DNA from: Acidobacteriota bacterium
GTDB taxonomy: Bacteria > Acidobacteriota > UBA4820 > DSQY01
Reading direction: 5' to 3'
Assembly: GCA_021814355.1 (NCBI GenBank)
Contig: JAKAIJ010000068.1
Location: forward strand, 1 to 11,936
Length of the DNA: 11,936 nucleotides
The position numbers and the translations under genes were made by a program. Shown one piece after another: positions 1-7,346 of the stretch. The first letter of the stretch is position 1. Each line of letters opens with the position of its first letter. The notes below the pieces were generated by a model. It made no database searches. It was not told where the DNA came from and saw only the letters and a list, made by a program, of their open reading frames with translations.

Positions 1-2
1 CT

Positions 3-218
3 CCCGGCGCCGCGCTCTTCCGGCGCGCCGTGGCGGACCCCGCCCGCGCCGCCCGCTTCCTCTCGGGCGTCGCCGGGTGGCAGACGAACGCGGCGGCGCT
101 GGCCCGGGCCTGCGCCGCCGGCGCGCCTTTCAACGGCTTCGCGCCCTCGGTCGCCACCTTCACCCCGGACGAATGGGCGGCGCTGCAGGCCGAACTGGCC
201 CGCCGGGCCGCCCCCTGA
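3..218 (+). CDS. C-terminal end of an unidentified protein (5' end outside window)
   Basis: The frame is open from the first complete codon to a TGA at 216-218, giving about 71 C-terminal residues that end in ELARRAAP. The segment is rich in Ala and Arg, has no membrane segment or Cys motif, and contains a GFAPSVATF-type stretch followed by an amphipathic helix (TPDEWAALQAEL). I do not recognise the family. It stops 11 nt before the sco start and its stop codon abuts the sco ribosome binding site, so it is probably the preceding gene of the same operon. A GTG at 30 could start a small 62-residue protein instead, but I see no ribosome binding site in front of it, and the open frame upstream favours a truncated longer gene. 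The composition fits coding sequence of this GC-rich genome. Confidence 0.55.
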   Translation, partial: PGAALFRRAVADPARAARFLSGVAGWQTNAAALARACAAGAPFNGFAPSVATFTPDEWAALQAELARRAAP

Positions 219-229
219 GGAGAGAGACC

Positions 230-1015
230 ATGCACCGCGCCCCGCTGCTCTTCGCAGCCGCCCTGACGCTCCTGGCCCCCGCGGTCCAGGCGGATCAGCC
301 GCCCGCTTCCGTGGGCGTCGAAGAGAGACTCGGCGCGACGGTTCCCGGTGACGTCGCGCTTCACGACGAGCAGGGGAGGCCCGTGCGCCTGGGCGACCTT
401 CTGGGCAAGCCCACGGTGCTTACCCTCAACTACTTCCGGTGCGCCGGCATCTGCTCCCCCCTGCTCAACGGAGTGGTGGACGTGGTGAAAAAATCCGACA
501 TGGTCCCGGGCAGGGACTACCAGATCCTCACCGTGAGCTTCGACCCCAGCGACGGCCCCGACCTCGCCGCGCGCAAGAAGGCCAACTACATCAAGCAACT
601 CCCGGTCACCTTCCCCGAGGAGGCCTGGCGGTTCCTCACGGGGGACGAGGCCCAGACCCGGCGCCTCGCCGACGCGGTGGGGTTCGGCTACAAGAGGGAG
701 GGCGACGAGTACGTCCACCCCGCGGCGGTGTTCATCCTCTCGCCGCAGGGCAAGGTGACGCGGTACATGTACGGGATCACCTACCTCCCCTTCGACCTGA
801 AGATGGCGGTGGCGGAGGCCAACGCCGGGCGGACGGGCCCCACCATCAACAAGCTGCTGAGGTTCTGCTACAGCTACGACCCGAAGGGGCGACGCTACGA
901 GCTGGCCATCACCCGAATCGCGGGGGTCTTCACGCTCCTGCTCGCGGGGCTCTTCGCCGCAACCGTGCTGGTGCGGCGCAGGGCGTCGGCGTCCGGCGGA
1001 GGGGGGACGGCATGA
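230..1015 (+). CDS. sco: SCO1/SenC-family copper chaperone for cytochrome oxidase
   Basis: Predicted 261-residue membrane-anchored thioredoxin-fold protein. In this family it binds copper and helps assemble the CuA centre of oxidase subunit II on the outer face of the membrane. The copper motif CxxxC is present as C71-AGI-C75, and the partner His is H163 in YVHPAAVF. An N-terminal signal sequence (about residues 1-21, ending AVQA) and a C-terminal hydrophobic helix (about 230-249) followed by RRR suggest a domain held outside the membrane, possibly by the C-terminal anchor. The ATG at 230 is chosen because GGAG at 219-222 lies 7 nt upstream and the signal peptide starts there; the frame is open further upstream to 77 but overlaps the preceding gene. 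Its stop overlaps the ctaD start (ATGA), indicating translational coupling. The family call is secure; the role in CuA assembly is inferred from family and context. Confidence 0.93.
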   Translation: MHRAPLLFAAALTLLAPAVQADQPPASVGVEERLGATVPGDVALHDEQGRPVRLGDLLGKPTVLTLNYFRCAGICSPLLNGVVDVVKKSDMVPGRDYQILTVSFDPSDGPDLAARKKANYIKQLPVTFPEEAWRFLTGDEAQTRRLADAVGFGYKREGDEYVHPAAVFILSPQGKVTRYMYGITYLPFDLKMAVAEANAGRTGPTINKLLRFCYSYDPKGRRYELAITRIAGVFTLLLAGLFAATVLVRRRASASGGGGTA

Positions 1016-2622
1016 GCGCGGCGTCCGCGGCCAAGCCTTACTTCGAAGAGGGCCGCAGGGGATTCCTGGGCTGGGTCACCTCCACCGATCACAAGCGCAT
1101 CGCGATCCTCTACCTCGTCTCCATGGTGACCTTCTTCCTGGTGGCGGTGGCCCTGGGCGTGCTCATGCGCATCGAGCAGCTGACAATGGGCCAGACGATC
1201 ATGAAGCCCACCACCTACAACGCCCTCTTCACCCTCCATGGCGTCATCATGATCTTCCTCTTCGTCCTGCCGGGGCTCCCCGCGGTCTTCGGCAACTTCT
1301 TCCTCCCCATCCTGATCGGCGCCAGGGACGTGGCCTTCCCCCGGCTGAATCTCCTCTCCTGGTACTTCTTCCTTGCGGGGGCACTGATCGCCGTGGCCTC
1401 GCTCTTTACTGGCGGAGGCCCGCCCGACACGGGCTGGACCTTCTACGTCCCTTACAGCGTCAAGACGGGGACCAACGTGACCCTGGCGGTCTTCGGGGCC
1501 TTCGTCCTGGGCTTCTCCTCCATCCTGACGGGGCTTAACTTCGTCACCACGATCCACCGGCTGCGCGCCCCCGGAATGACCTGGTTCCGGATGCCCCTCT
1601 TCCCGTGGTCCCTCTACGCCACGGGTTGGGTTCAGATCCTCGCCACGCCCATCGTGGGCATCACCCTCGTGCTGCTCATTCTGGAGCGCCTCTTCCACGT
1701 GGGGATCTTCGACCCCGCCATCGGGGGCGACCCGGTGCTTTACCAGCACCTCTTCTGGATCTACTCCCACCCGGCGGTCTACATCATGATCCTGCCGGCC
1801 ATGGGGGCCATCTCCGAGATCATCCCCACCTTCGCCCACCGTGCCATCTTCGGCTACGGCGCCATCGCCATGTCCTCCATGGCCATCGCGGGGCTTGGGT
1901 CCCTCGTCTGGGCCCACCACATGTTCACCTCGGGGCTCAGCGACTTCTCGGTGCTCGTCTTCTCCCTGCTCACCTTCCTGGTGGCGGTCCCTTCGGCCAT
2001 CAAGGTTTTCAACTGGGTCGCCACGCTCTACCGCGGTTCCATCGAGCTGACCGCCGCTATGCTCTACGCCCTCTCGTTCATCTTCCTCTTCTGCATCGGC
2101 GGCCTCACGGGGCTTTTCAACGGCGCTCTCGCGGTGAACGTCCACATCCACGACACCTACTTCATCGTAGGCCACTTCCACTACGTCATGTTCGGCGGGA
2201 CCGGCTTCGCCTTCTTCGCCGCCCTCCACTATTGGTTCCCCAAGATGACCGGCAGGACCTTCAGCGAGCGCTTCGCCAAGATCTCCTGGGCGCCGCTCTT
2301 TTTCGGGTTCAACGTCCTCTACTTCGGCATGCTGGTGCTCGGCGCACAGGGGATGCCCCGGCGCTACTACGACCACCTGCCTCAGTTCCACACGGGCCAC
2401 GTGGTGATCACCGTGGGCTCCTGGTTCCTGTCCCTGGGGGTCCTGATGATGTTTGGGAACCTCCTCTACGCCGCCTTCCGCGGCGGGAGGGCCGAGGCGA
2501 ACCCCTGGGGCGGCGTGACCCTTGAGTGGACCCTGCCCTCCCCGCCGCCCGCCGAGAACTTCGAGACGGTTCCCACCATCACGGCCCCCCCCTACCAGTT
2601 CAACCCGGAGAGCGCGCCATGA
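1012..2622 (+). CDS. ctaD: Cytochrome c oxidase subunit I, A2-type (caa3)
   Basis: 536-residue, about 12-helix catalytic subunit that reduces O2 to water at the heme a3-CuB centre and pumps protons. Visible ligands: H76 (LHG) for low-spin heme; H253, H302 and H303 for CuB; H388 and H390 (GHFHY) for hemes a3 and a. Y257 is the expected cross-linked Tyr and K331 the K-channel Lys. The D-channel entry ARDVAFPRLN is kept. The helix VI motif reads Y251-S-H-P-A-V-Y257, so the D-channel Glu of A1-type enzymes (GHPEVY) is Ala and the YSHP signature of A2-type oxidases is present. Length is normal for the family. The start at 1012 overlaps the sco stop and gives the usual N-terminus, with STDHKRI before helix I; the longer open frame back to 439 is only an overlap with sco. 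Its stop overlaps the ctaE start (ATGA). Confidence 0.98.
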   Translation: MSAASAAKPYFEEGRRGFLGWVTSTDHKRIAILYLVSMVTFFLVAVALGVLMRIEQLTMGQTIMKPTTYNALFTLHGVIMIFLFVLPGLPAVFGNFFLPILIGARDVAFPRLNLLSWYFFLAGALIAVASLFTGGGPPDTGWTFYVPYSVKTGTNVTLAVFGAFVLGFSSILTGLNFVTTIHRLRAPGMTWFRMPLFPWSLYATGWVQILATPIVGITLVLLILERLFHVGIFDPAIGGDPVLYQHLFWIYSHPAVYIMILPAMGAISEIIPTFAHRAIFGYGAIAMSSMAIAGLGSLVWAHHMFTSGLSDFSVLVFSLLTFLVAVPSAIKVFNWVATLYRGSIELTAAMLYALSFIFLFCIGGLTGLFNGALAVNVHIHDTYFIVGHFHYVMFGGTGFAFFAALHYWFPKMTGRTFSERFAKISWAPLFFGFNVLYFGMLVLGAQGMPRRYYDHLPQFHTGHVVITVGSWFLSLGVLMMFGNLLYAAFRGGRAEANPWGGVTLEWTLPSPPPAENFETVPTITAPPYQFNPESAP

Positions 2623-3227
2623 CCTCTCACGCCGAGTACCACAAGGACTACCAGGGCGCGAAGATCGGGATGTGGCTCTTCCTCTTCTCGGAGTTGATCC
2701 TCTTCGGCGGCCTCTTCATCGCCTACTCCGCCTTCCGGCTCCGCTACCCTCACGAGTTCCACGAGGCCTCCGGAGAGCTGAACGCGGCGCTCGGCGTGGC
2801 CAACACGGTGGTGCTGCTCACCAGCAGCCTCACCATGGCGCTCTCCATCAGCGCCCTCCAGCAGGCCCGCAAGAGACACGCCTCGGCGTTTCTCTCCGCC
2901 ACCATCGGGCTCGGGGCGCTTTTCCTGGTGAACAAGTTCTTCGAGTGGAGCGCCAAGATCCACCACGGCCTCTACCCCGGCTCGGCCCACCTGATGGAGC
3001 GGGAGCCCGGCCAGCGGCTCTTCTTTGGGCTCTACTATTCGATGACGGGCCTCCACGGCCTCCACGTGGTGGCCGGCGTCACCCTGTTGAGCATCATGCT
3101 GGTCCTGCTGGTCCGAGACCGGATCACCCCGGACGACTTCGTGAAGCTCGAGAACTCAGGGCTTTACTGGCACCTGGTGGACGTGATCTGGATCTTCCTC
3201 CTGCCGCTCTTCTACCTGGCGGCGTGA
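2619..3227 (+). CDS. ctaE: Cytochrome c oxidase subunit III (short five-helix form)
   Basis: 202-residue integral membrane protein that stabilises the oxidase core and supports proton uptake. It begins with the third helix of the classical seven-helix subunit III, so it is the short five-helix form common in bacterial caa3 and related oxidases. E25 in FSELILFGG matches the conserved carboxylate helix of the family (bovine Glu90 region). Later blocks include NKFFEW, MTGLHGLHVVAG and the C-terminal YWHLVDVIWIFLLP, all characteristic. The start at 2619 shares ATGA with the ctaD stop, which implies coupled translation; an in-frame start further upstream would lie inside ctaD. A 195-nt gap with an inverted-repeat element follows before ctaF, the only long gap in the operon. 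Confidence 0.96.
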   Translation: MTSHAEYHKDYQGAKIGMWLFLFSELILFGGLFIAYSAFRLRYPHEFHEASGELNAALGVANTVVLLTSSLTMALSISALQQARKRHASAFLSATIGLGALFLVNKFFEWSAKIHHGLYPGSAHLMEREPGQRLFFGLYYSMTGLHGLHVVAGVTLLSIMLVLLVRDRITPDDFVKLENSGLYWHLVDVIWIFLLPLFYLAA

Positions 3228-3246
3228 AACGGAAAGAAGGGACATG

Positions 3247-3400
3247 TCACGCAAAGACGCAAAGGCCGCCAAGAAAGACAAAAGAAGCACCTCTTGGTTC
3301 TTGAAGAATGATGTTTCTTCTCCTTTGCGCTCTTGGCGTCTTAGCGCGAGATCGCTTCTTTTGTCTTTGAATCTTTTCTGTTCTTTGTGCCTTGGCGTGA
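3247..3400 (+). repeat. Imperfect inverted-repeat element between ctaE and ctaF
   Basis: A 154-bp stretch, markedly more AT-rich than its surroundings, fills most of the ctaE-ctaF gap. Its ends are inverted: tcacgcaaagacgcaaag at 3247-3264 matches the reverse complement of 3383-3400 at 15 of 18 positions. Inside, aaagacaaaagaagc at 3274-3288 is repeated exactly in inverted orientation at 3354-3368 (15 of 15). A further related copy, tttgcgctcttggcgtctta, starts at 3323. The unit 'cgcaaagacgc(c/a)aag' resembles a dispersed intergenic repeat that I recall from many unrelated bacterial genomes; I cannot check copy number here. In mRNA the arms could fold into a long hairpin. No transposase is present. 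Its effect, if any, on ctaFCB expression is unknown. Confidence 0.8.
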
Positions 3401-3422
3401 GGACTTTCTCTTTGGAGATTGC

Positions 3423-3716
3423 ATGAGCACGGCGGCGCGCGCGGAAAACCATGTCATCGGCTACGGGACCTTCGCGGCGGTCTGGGGTGCGCTCCTCCTT
3501 CTCACTGCGGCCCTCGTGGCGGTGAACGCCCTCCGCCTGGGCGTCTGGTCCATCCTCGCCACCCTCGTCATCACCCCGGTCAAGGCCGGCCTCGTGTTCT
3601 ACTATTTCATGCACCTGAAGTACGAGGGGGTGGCGCTCAAGGCGATGGTCTTCGTGGCGCTCTCGACGCTGGTGGTCTTCCTCGGGATGCTGTTTTTGGA
3701 CTATCCGTTCCGGTAG
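3423..3716 (+). CDS. ctaF: Cytochrome c oxidase subunit IV, caa3-type
   Basis: 97-residue protein with three predicted membrane helices (about 14-36, 40-63 and 73-94). The conserved subunit IV block is seen as K54-AGLVFYYFMHLK66, matching the KA...FFMHL signature of small bacterial caa3 subunits. The family assists stability of the oxidase around the CuB site and has no redox centre of its own. The start at 3423 is chosen because GGAG at 3414-3417 lies 5 nt upstream; an open frame back to 3387 lies inside the repeat element and would add non-family residues. It sits between the inverted-repeat element and ctaC, 12 nt before the latter. Small proteins of this family diverge quickly, so identity rests on length, topology, the MHLK block and operon position. 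Confidence 0.9.
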   Translation: MSTAARAENHVIGYGTFAAVWGALLLLTAALVAVNALRLGVWSILATLVITPVKAGLVFYYFMHLKYEGVALKAMVFVALSTLVVFLGMLFLDYPFR

Positions 3717-3728
3717 GCGGGAGGGGGA

Positions 3729-4682
3729 ATGTTCTTCGGCGGCGCATCGGACGTTTCGGGGCGGGTGGACGCGGTCTTCCTCTACATCGCCGCGCTCACC
3801 GCGGCCTTCCTCGTCTTCATCACGGCCCTCATGATCTACTTCGTGGTGAAGTACAGCCGGAAGCGGAACCCCAACCCCGCGGACATCCGCAGCCACGCGT
3901 GGCTCGAGGTGACCTGGACCGCCATCCCCCTGGTGCTCTTCCTCTCCATGTTCTACTACGGGTGGACCAACTACCACTACATGCGGTCGGTCCCGCGGGA
4001 CGCCATGGTGGTCAAGGTGACGGGCCGGCAGTGGGCCTGGAGCTTCTCCTACCCTAACGGCAAGGGCACCTCGGAGCTGGTCCTCGCCGTGCGGCGGCCC
4101 GTAAAGCTGGAGTTCACCTCCCCCGACGTCGTCCACGGGTTCTACATCCCCGCCTTCCGCGTCAAGCAGGACGTGGTGCCGGGACAGACCAACTGGACCT
4201 GGTTCACCCCCGAGAAGGAGGGGGTCTACGACATCGAGTGCACCGTCATCTGCGGCGTGAGCCACAGCTACATGCTCTCAAAGGTCCACGTGGTGCCGGA
4301 GGAGCGGTTCAAGGCCTGGTACTTCAGCGACGCCGTCGAGCCCCCGGCGGAGACCGCGGAGGCCGCCTCCGGAGGCCCGCTCGCGGGCGACCCGGACCGG
4401 GGGAGGCTCGTCTACGCCGGGAAGGCCTGCGCCACCTGCCACACCCTGGACGGCGCCAGGCTCGTGGGCCCGAGTTGGAAGGGGCTCTACGGCTCCCGGG
4501 AGACGGTGGTGACCGACGGGAAGGAGCGCCCGGTGACGGTGGACGACACTTACATCGCCCGCTCCATCCGCGCCCCCGGGGCCGACGTGGTGAAGGGCTA
4601 TCCCCCGGCCATGGTCCTGCCCCACTCCCTCGACGATCAGGAGGTTGCCGACGTCGTCGCCTTCCTGAAGACCCTGAAGTGA
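3729..4682 (+). CDS. ctaC: Cytochrome c oxidase subunit II with fused cytochrome c domain
   Basis: 317 residues: two N-terminal membrane helices (about 17-40 and 61-83), a cupredoxin CuA domain (about 90-200) and a C-terminal class I cytochrome c (about 218-317). It takes electrons from the respiratory chain through the covalent heme and passes them via CuA to subunit I. CuA ligands H136, C171, C175, H179 and M182 are all present. Heme attachment is C234-AT-C237-H238, with M295 (PPAM) the likely axial ligand. The K-channel entry Glu in HAWLEVTWT is kept. Oddly, the CxExC Glu is V173 (CTVIC). The ATG at 3729 follows a G-rich ribosome site (GGGAGGGGG). There is no separate cleavable signal peptide; helix 1 probably directs export. 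Subunit II lies after subunits I, III and IV rather than first as in many operons. Confidence 0.96.
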   Translation: MFFGGASDVSGRVDAVFLYIAALTAAFLVFITALMIYFVVKYSRKRNPNPADIRSHAWLEVTWTAIPLVLFLSMFYYGWTNYHYMRSVPRDAMVVKVTGRQWAWSFSYPNGKGTSELVLAVRRPVKLEFTSPDVVHGFYIPAFRVKQDVVPGQTNWTWFTPEKEGVYDIECTVICGVSHSYMLSKVHVVPEERFKAWYFSDAVEPPAETAEAASGGPLAGDPDRGRLVYAGKACATCHTLDGARLVGPSWKGLYGSRETVVTDGKERPVTVDDTYIARSIRAPGADVVKGYPPAMVLPHSLDDQEVADVVAFLKTLK

Positions 4683-4700
4683 CGGTCCGGAGGCGCCCCC

Positions 4701-5558
4701 GTGATCCGGCTTCTGGCCGAACTCACCAAAATCCGCATCTCGGTGGTCTCCACCCTCTCGGCGGCCACCGGCTACGCGGCCCGGGCGCACCGGCTGGACG
4801 CGGGCCTCCTCTGGGCCTGCGCGGGAACTCTGCTCTTCGCCTGCGGCGCCTCGGCGCTCAACGAGGTGCAGGAGTCGGCCCTCGACGCCAGGATGGCCCG
4901 CACCGCGGGCAGACCCATTCCCTCGGGGCGCCTGCGGCGGTCCGACGCCCGTCTCCTCGCCCTGGCGCTGATCTTCGGAGGGGCGGGAGTGCTGCTGCTC
5001 GCCTGCGGCGCCGTCCCCGCCGCCCTGGGGCTCGCCGCCGTCGGCTGGTACAACGGCGTCTACACCTACCTCAAGCGCGTGTCGGCCTTCGCGGTGGTGC
5101 CGGGCTCGCTCATCGGCGCCCTCCCCCCGGCCATCGGCTGGACCGCTGCAGGCGGCGCCCTGAGCGACCCGCCGCTTTTCGCCCTCGCCTTCTTTTTTTT
5201 CGTCTGGCAGGTGCCCCACTTCTGGCTCCTGCTCTTCCGGCTGGGACCCGAGTACGAGCGGGCAGGATTTCCCGCGCTGACGGGGCTCTTCAGCCTCGTC
5301 CAGCTCTCGCGGCTCACGTCGGTGTGGATGGCGGCCACCGCGGCCTCCTGCCTCCTCCTGCCGCTCTTCGGCCTCGCCCGCTCCCTCCCCGCGGCCCTGC
5401 TCTTGAGCGTCTCCGCGGCGGCCCTCGTGGCCGTCGCCGTCGCCGTCCTGCGCACGGAGGGCCGGGGCTCCGCCCTCCGCCGCGCCTTCGCCGCCATTAA
5501 CGCCTTCGCCCTCCTGGTCATGGCGCTGCTCGCCGCCGACGCGCTCCTCCGGAGATGA
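4701..5558 (+). CDS. ctaB: Protoheme IX farnesyltransferase (heme O synthase)
   Basis: 285-residue UbiA-superfamily membrane prenyltransferase that joins a farnesyl group to protoheme, making heme O, the precursor of the heme A used by this oxidase. The Mg-prenyl-diphosphate motif is N54-x3-E58-x3-D62 followed by M-A-R67-T-x2-R71-P72, the Cox10-like variant with Glu in the second place. The second conserved loop reads YTYLKR and later GALPPAIGW; WQVPHFW follows, as expected in CtaB. About eight or nine hydrophobic helices are apparent. The start is a GTG at 4701 with GGAGG at 4689-4693, 7 nt upstream, and 18 nt after ctaC, so it is co-transcribed. Heme A synthase (ctaA) is not seen in the window. 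No convincing terminator follows the stop. Confidence 0.95.
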   Translation: MIRLLAELTKIRISVVSTLSAATGYAARAHRLDAGLLWACAGTLLFACGASALNEVQESALDARMARTAGRPIPSGRLRRSDARLLALALIFGGAGVLLLACGAVPAALGLAAVGWYNGVYTYLKRVSAFAVVPGSLIGALPPAIGWTAAGGALSDPPLFALAFFFFVWQVPHFWLLLFRLGPEYERAGFPALTGLFSLVQLSRLTSVWMAATAASCLLLPLFGLARSLPAALLLSVSAAALVAVAVAVLRTEGRGSALRRAFAAINAFALLVMALLAADALLRR

Positions 5559-5660
5559 CCGCGGGTGGCGACGGCGGGGGGCTCCTTCACGCCACCGCCG
5601 GCGCTTGCCCCGCGCGGTTTTGAGCCGCCGGGAGTATGATGGTCCCCGGAGGTGCCTCGC

Positions 5661-7289
5661 ATGGGCCGCCGGTTCACCATCCTGGTCGCCGACCCCGAGT
5701 GCGACGGCTACGCCCGGGACCTCGAGGTCTACCTGAAGACCACCCGCCCGGCGTGGGACCTGAAGTTCGCCCGGGCGGCGGAGGAGGCTCGCGCGTTTCT
5801 CGACTCGGACCGCCCCGACGCGGCGGTGCTCGCGGTGGAGTTCGCCGAGGGCGGCCGCGAGGGGATCGCGCTTCTCTTCCACGTCCGGCGCCACATGCCC
5901 CACACGCCGGTGGTGCTGCTCTCGGGCTCCTGCGACGCCCGGGCCCTGCGGGACGCCTTCCTGGCGGAGGCCGTGGGCGAAGACATGCGCCGGCTCGCGG
6001 TGGACCCGGAGGGGTTCCTCTTCCGCGAGGAGATGGGGTTCCGTGGGGATTTCGCCCCGCTGGCGCGGCTCCTGGCCGACGGCCTCTTCAAACATGGCCG
6101 GGTCGCCAACGAGACGGGCGTGCTGGTCACCCACGGCACCGACACGATGGCGTGGGGGCTCGCCTACCTCCGCTACGCCCTCAAGAACCTGACGGCCAAC
6201 GTCGCGGTGACCGGCTCCCAGGTTCCCCTGGAGGGCTACTTTTCGGGCTCCGACGCCCTGGGCAACCTCAAGACCGCGCTCTACCTGCTGAACCGCCTGC
6301 GCCCGGCCCGCCTCTTCGCCGTCTTCAACAACGGCAAGAGCATCTTCTCGGGCCGACTCACCAAGTACCGCAAGTGGGACACCGACGCCTTCGACGGTAA
6401 GATGGCCGCGAGCGCGGGCGCCGACGGCATCCGCGCCCTGCGCGCCGACTGGGTCTTCATCCCCTACGAGGACCAGAAGCTCCAGGATCTCCACCTGATC
6501 CGGACGGGGGGGACCATCGAGTCCGCCCGCGGCGCGTCGGAGCTGGGGGCGCTGCGGCCCACCGGCGACTTCGTCTGGAAGTACCTCAACGATCCGCTCG
6601 CGGGGCTTTTCGTGAACCCCCACCGCCACGACCTTTTCGCCCTGGACTCCTCCAACATCTCCTATGAGGAGTGGGGGGAGATCGCCCGGGCCATCGCCAA
6701 GATCGGCATCGCCGAGGCCGACACCGCCTTCGACCCCACGGTGCGCCCCGTCGTCGCCAACCCGCTCTTCACCACCGCCGAGTACGCGGCCCAGTTCGCG
6801 GCCTGCGGCAGGGGGGCCATTTTCGCGGGCTACGGGGGCGGCAACGCCAACGTGCGCGAGGCTTCCCCGCGATCGGTCCTGCCGGCCCTGAGGGAGGCGG
6901 TGTCCCAGGGGAAGGTGGTCGCCGTCACCTCCCAGGTCCCCCTCGAGCCCTACGACGTGGAGTACGAGACCGGGCTGGGGCTGCTCGAGGCGGGAGGCAT
7001 CCCCTGCGGCGACCTGCCGCTGGCCGACGCCCAGGTGAAGCTGAGCTACCTCCTCGGCCACCAGGAGGAGCTGGAGCGCGCCGTCGCGGAGACCGGTCTG
7101 GACCGCCGCCGCATCTACGCCGGCGCCTTCCTTTCGGGCGTCTCCATGCGCAAGGCCCACGGGCTTGAGACCTTCCGCAAGGTCCTCGGCCTTCCCAAGC
7201 GCCCGTTGCGCATCCTCCCCCAGGACCCCTTCGCCGGTCGCCCCTTCGGCGAGGCCCTCGCCGCCGTTGTCAAAGCCCTCAAGGGATAG
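5661..7289 (+). CDS. Receiver-like domain fused to a permuted asparaginase-type amidohydrolase
   Basis: 542 residues, no signal peptide, so probably cytoplasmic. Residues 5-~110 look like a response-regulator receiver fold (ILVADP start, RPDAAVLA, VVLLSGS), but the phospho-acceptor position is A58, so phosphorylation is unlikely. The rest matches the asparaginase/glutaminase family, with blocks in unusual order: H158-GTDT162, VTGSQVP, FNN and K235 (LTKYRK, then DTDAF); next T282-GGTI286 and D329-SSNIS334; then the C-terminal domain with GYGGGN at 390-395. In ordinary asparaginases TGGTI and DSS precede HGTDT. All catalytic Thr, Asp, Lys and Ser positions appear retained, so amidohydrolase activity is plausible; the substrate is unknown. 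ATG 5661 is preferred because GGAGG at 5648-5652 lies 8 nt upstream; a GTG at 5652 overlaps that site. A 102-nt gap after ctaB suggests its own transcription unit. Confidence 0.85.
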   Translation: MGRRFTILVADPECDGYARDLEVYLKTTRPAWDLKFARAAEEARAFLDSDRPDAAVLAVEFAEGGREGIALLFHVRRHMPHTPVVLLSGSCDARALRDAFLAEAVGEDMRRLAVDPEGFLFREEMGFRGDFAPLARLLADGLFKHGRVANETGVLVTHGTDTMAWGLAYLRYALKNLTANVAVTGSQVPLEGYFSGSDALGNLKTALYLLNRLRPARLFAVFNNGKSIFSGRLTKYRKWDTDAFDGKMAASAGADGIRALRADWVFIPYEDQKLQDLHLIRTGGTIESARGASELGALRPTGDFVWKYLNDPLAGLFVNPHRHDLFALDSSNISYEEWGEIARAIAKIGIAEADTAFDPTVRPVVANPLFTTAEYAAQFAACGRGAIFAGYGGGNANVREASPRSVLPALREAVSQGKVVAVTSQVPLEPYDVEYETGLGLLEAGGIPCGDLPLADAQVKLSYLLGHQEELERAVAETGLDRRRIYAGAFLSGVSMRKAHGLETFRKVLGLPKRPLRILPQDPFAGRPFGEALAAVVKALKG

Positions 7290-7346
7290 CGCGGGCGACG
7301 GGAAGCCTATTTCCGCCGGCCAGGACCCCAAAGGACGGGACGACCC

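Noticed and set aside
3244..3426. Possible 60-residue protein in the ctaE-ctaF gap
   Set aside because: It lies almost wholly in the inverted-repeat element and its composition follows the repeat; no ribosome site of note and it overlaps the ctaF start.
5564..5596. GGTGGCG/CGCCACC inverted repeat after ctaB as an operon terminator
   Set aside because: Seven-bp stem with a 19-nt loop and no following T-run; expected by chance in DNA this GC-rich.
5635..5640. TATGAT as a -10 box for the asparaginase-like gene
   Set aside because: The hexamer is good and well placed, but no -35 box lies 16-18 nt upstream and there is no extended -10, so I did not list a promoter.
4278..7331. 1017-codon open frame on the minus strand opposite ctaC, ctaB and the asparaginase-like gene
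   Set aside because: It spans three well-supported plus-strand genes and their gaps, has no recognisable domain and has low-complexity charged composition; it is a GC-rich shadow.
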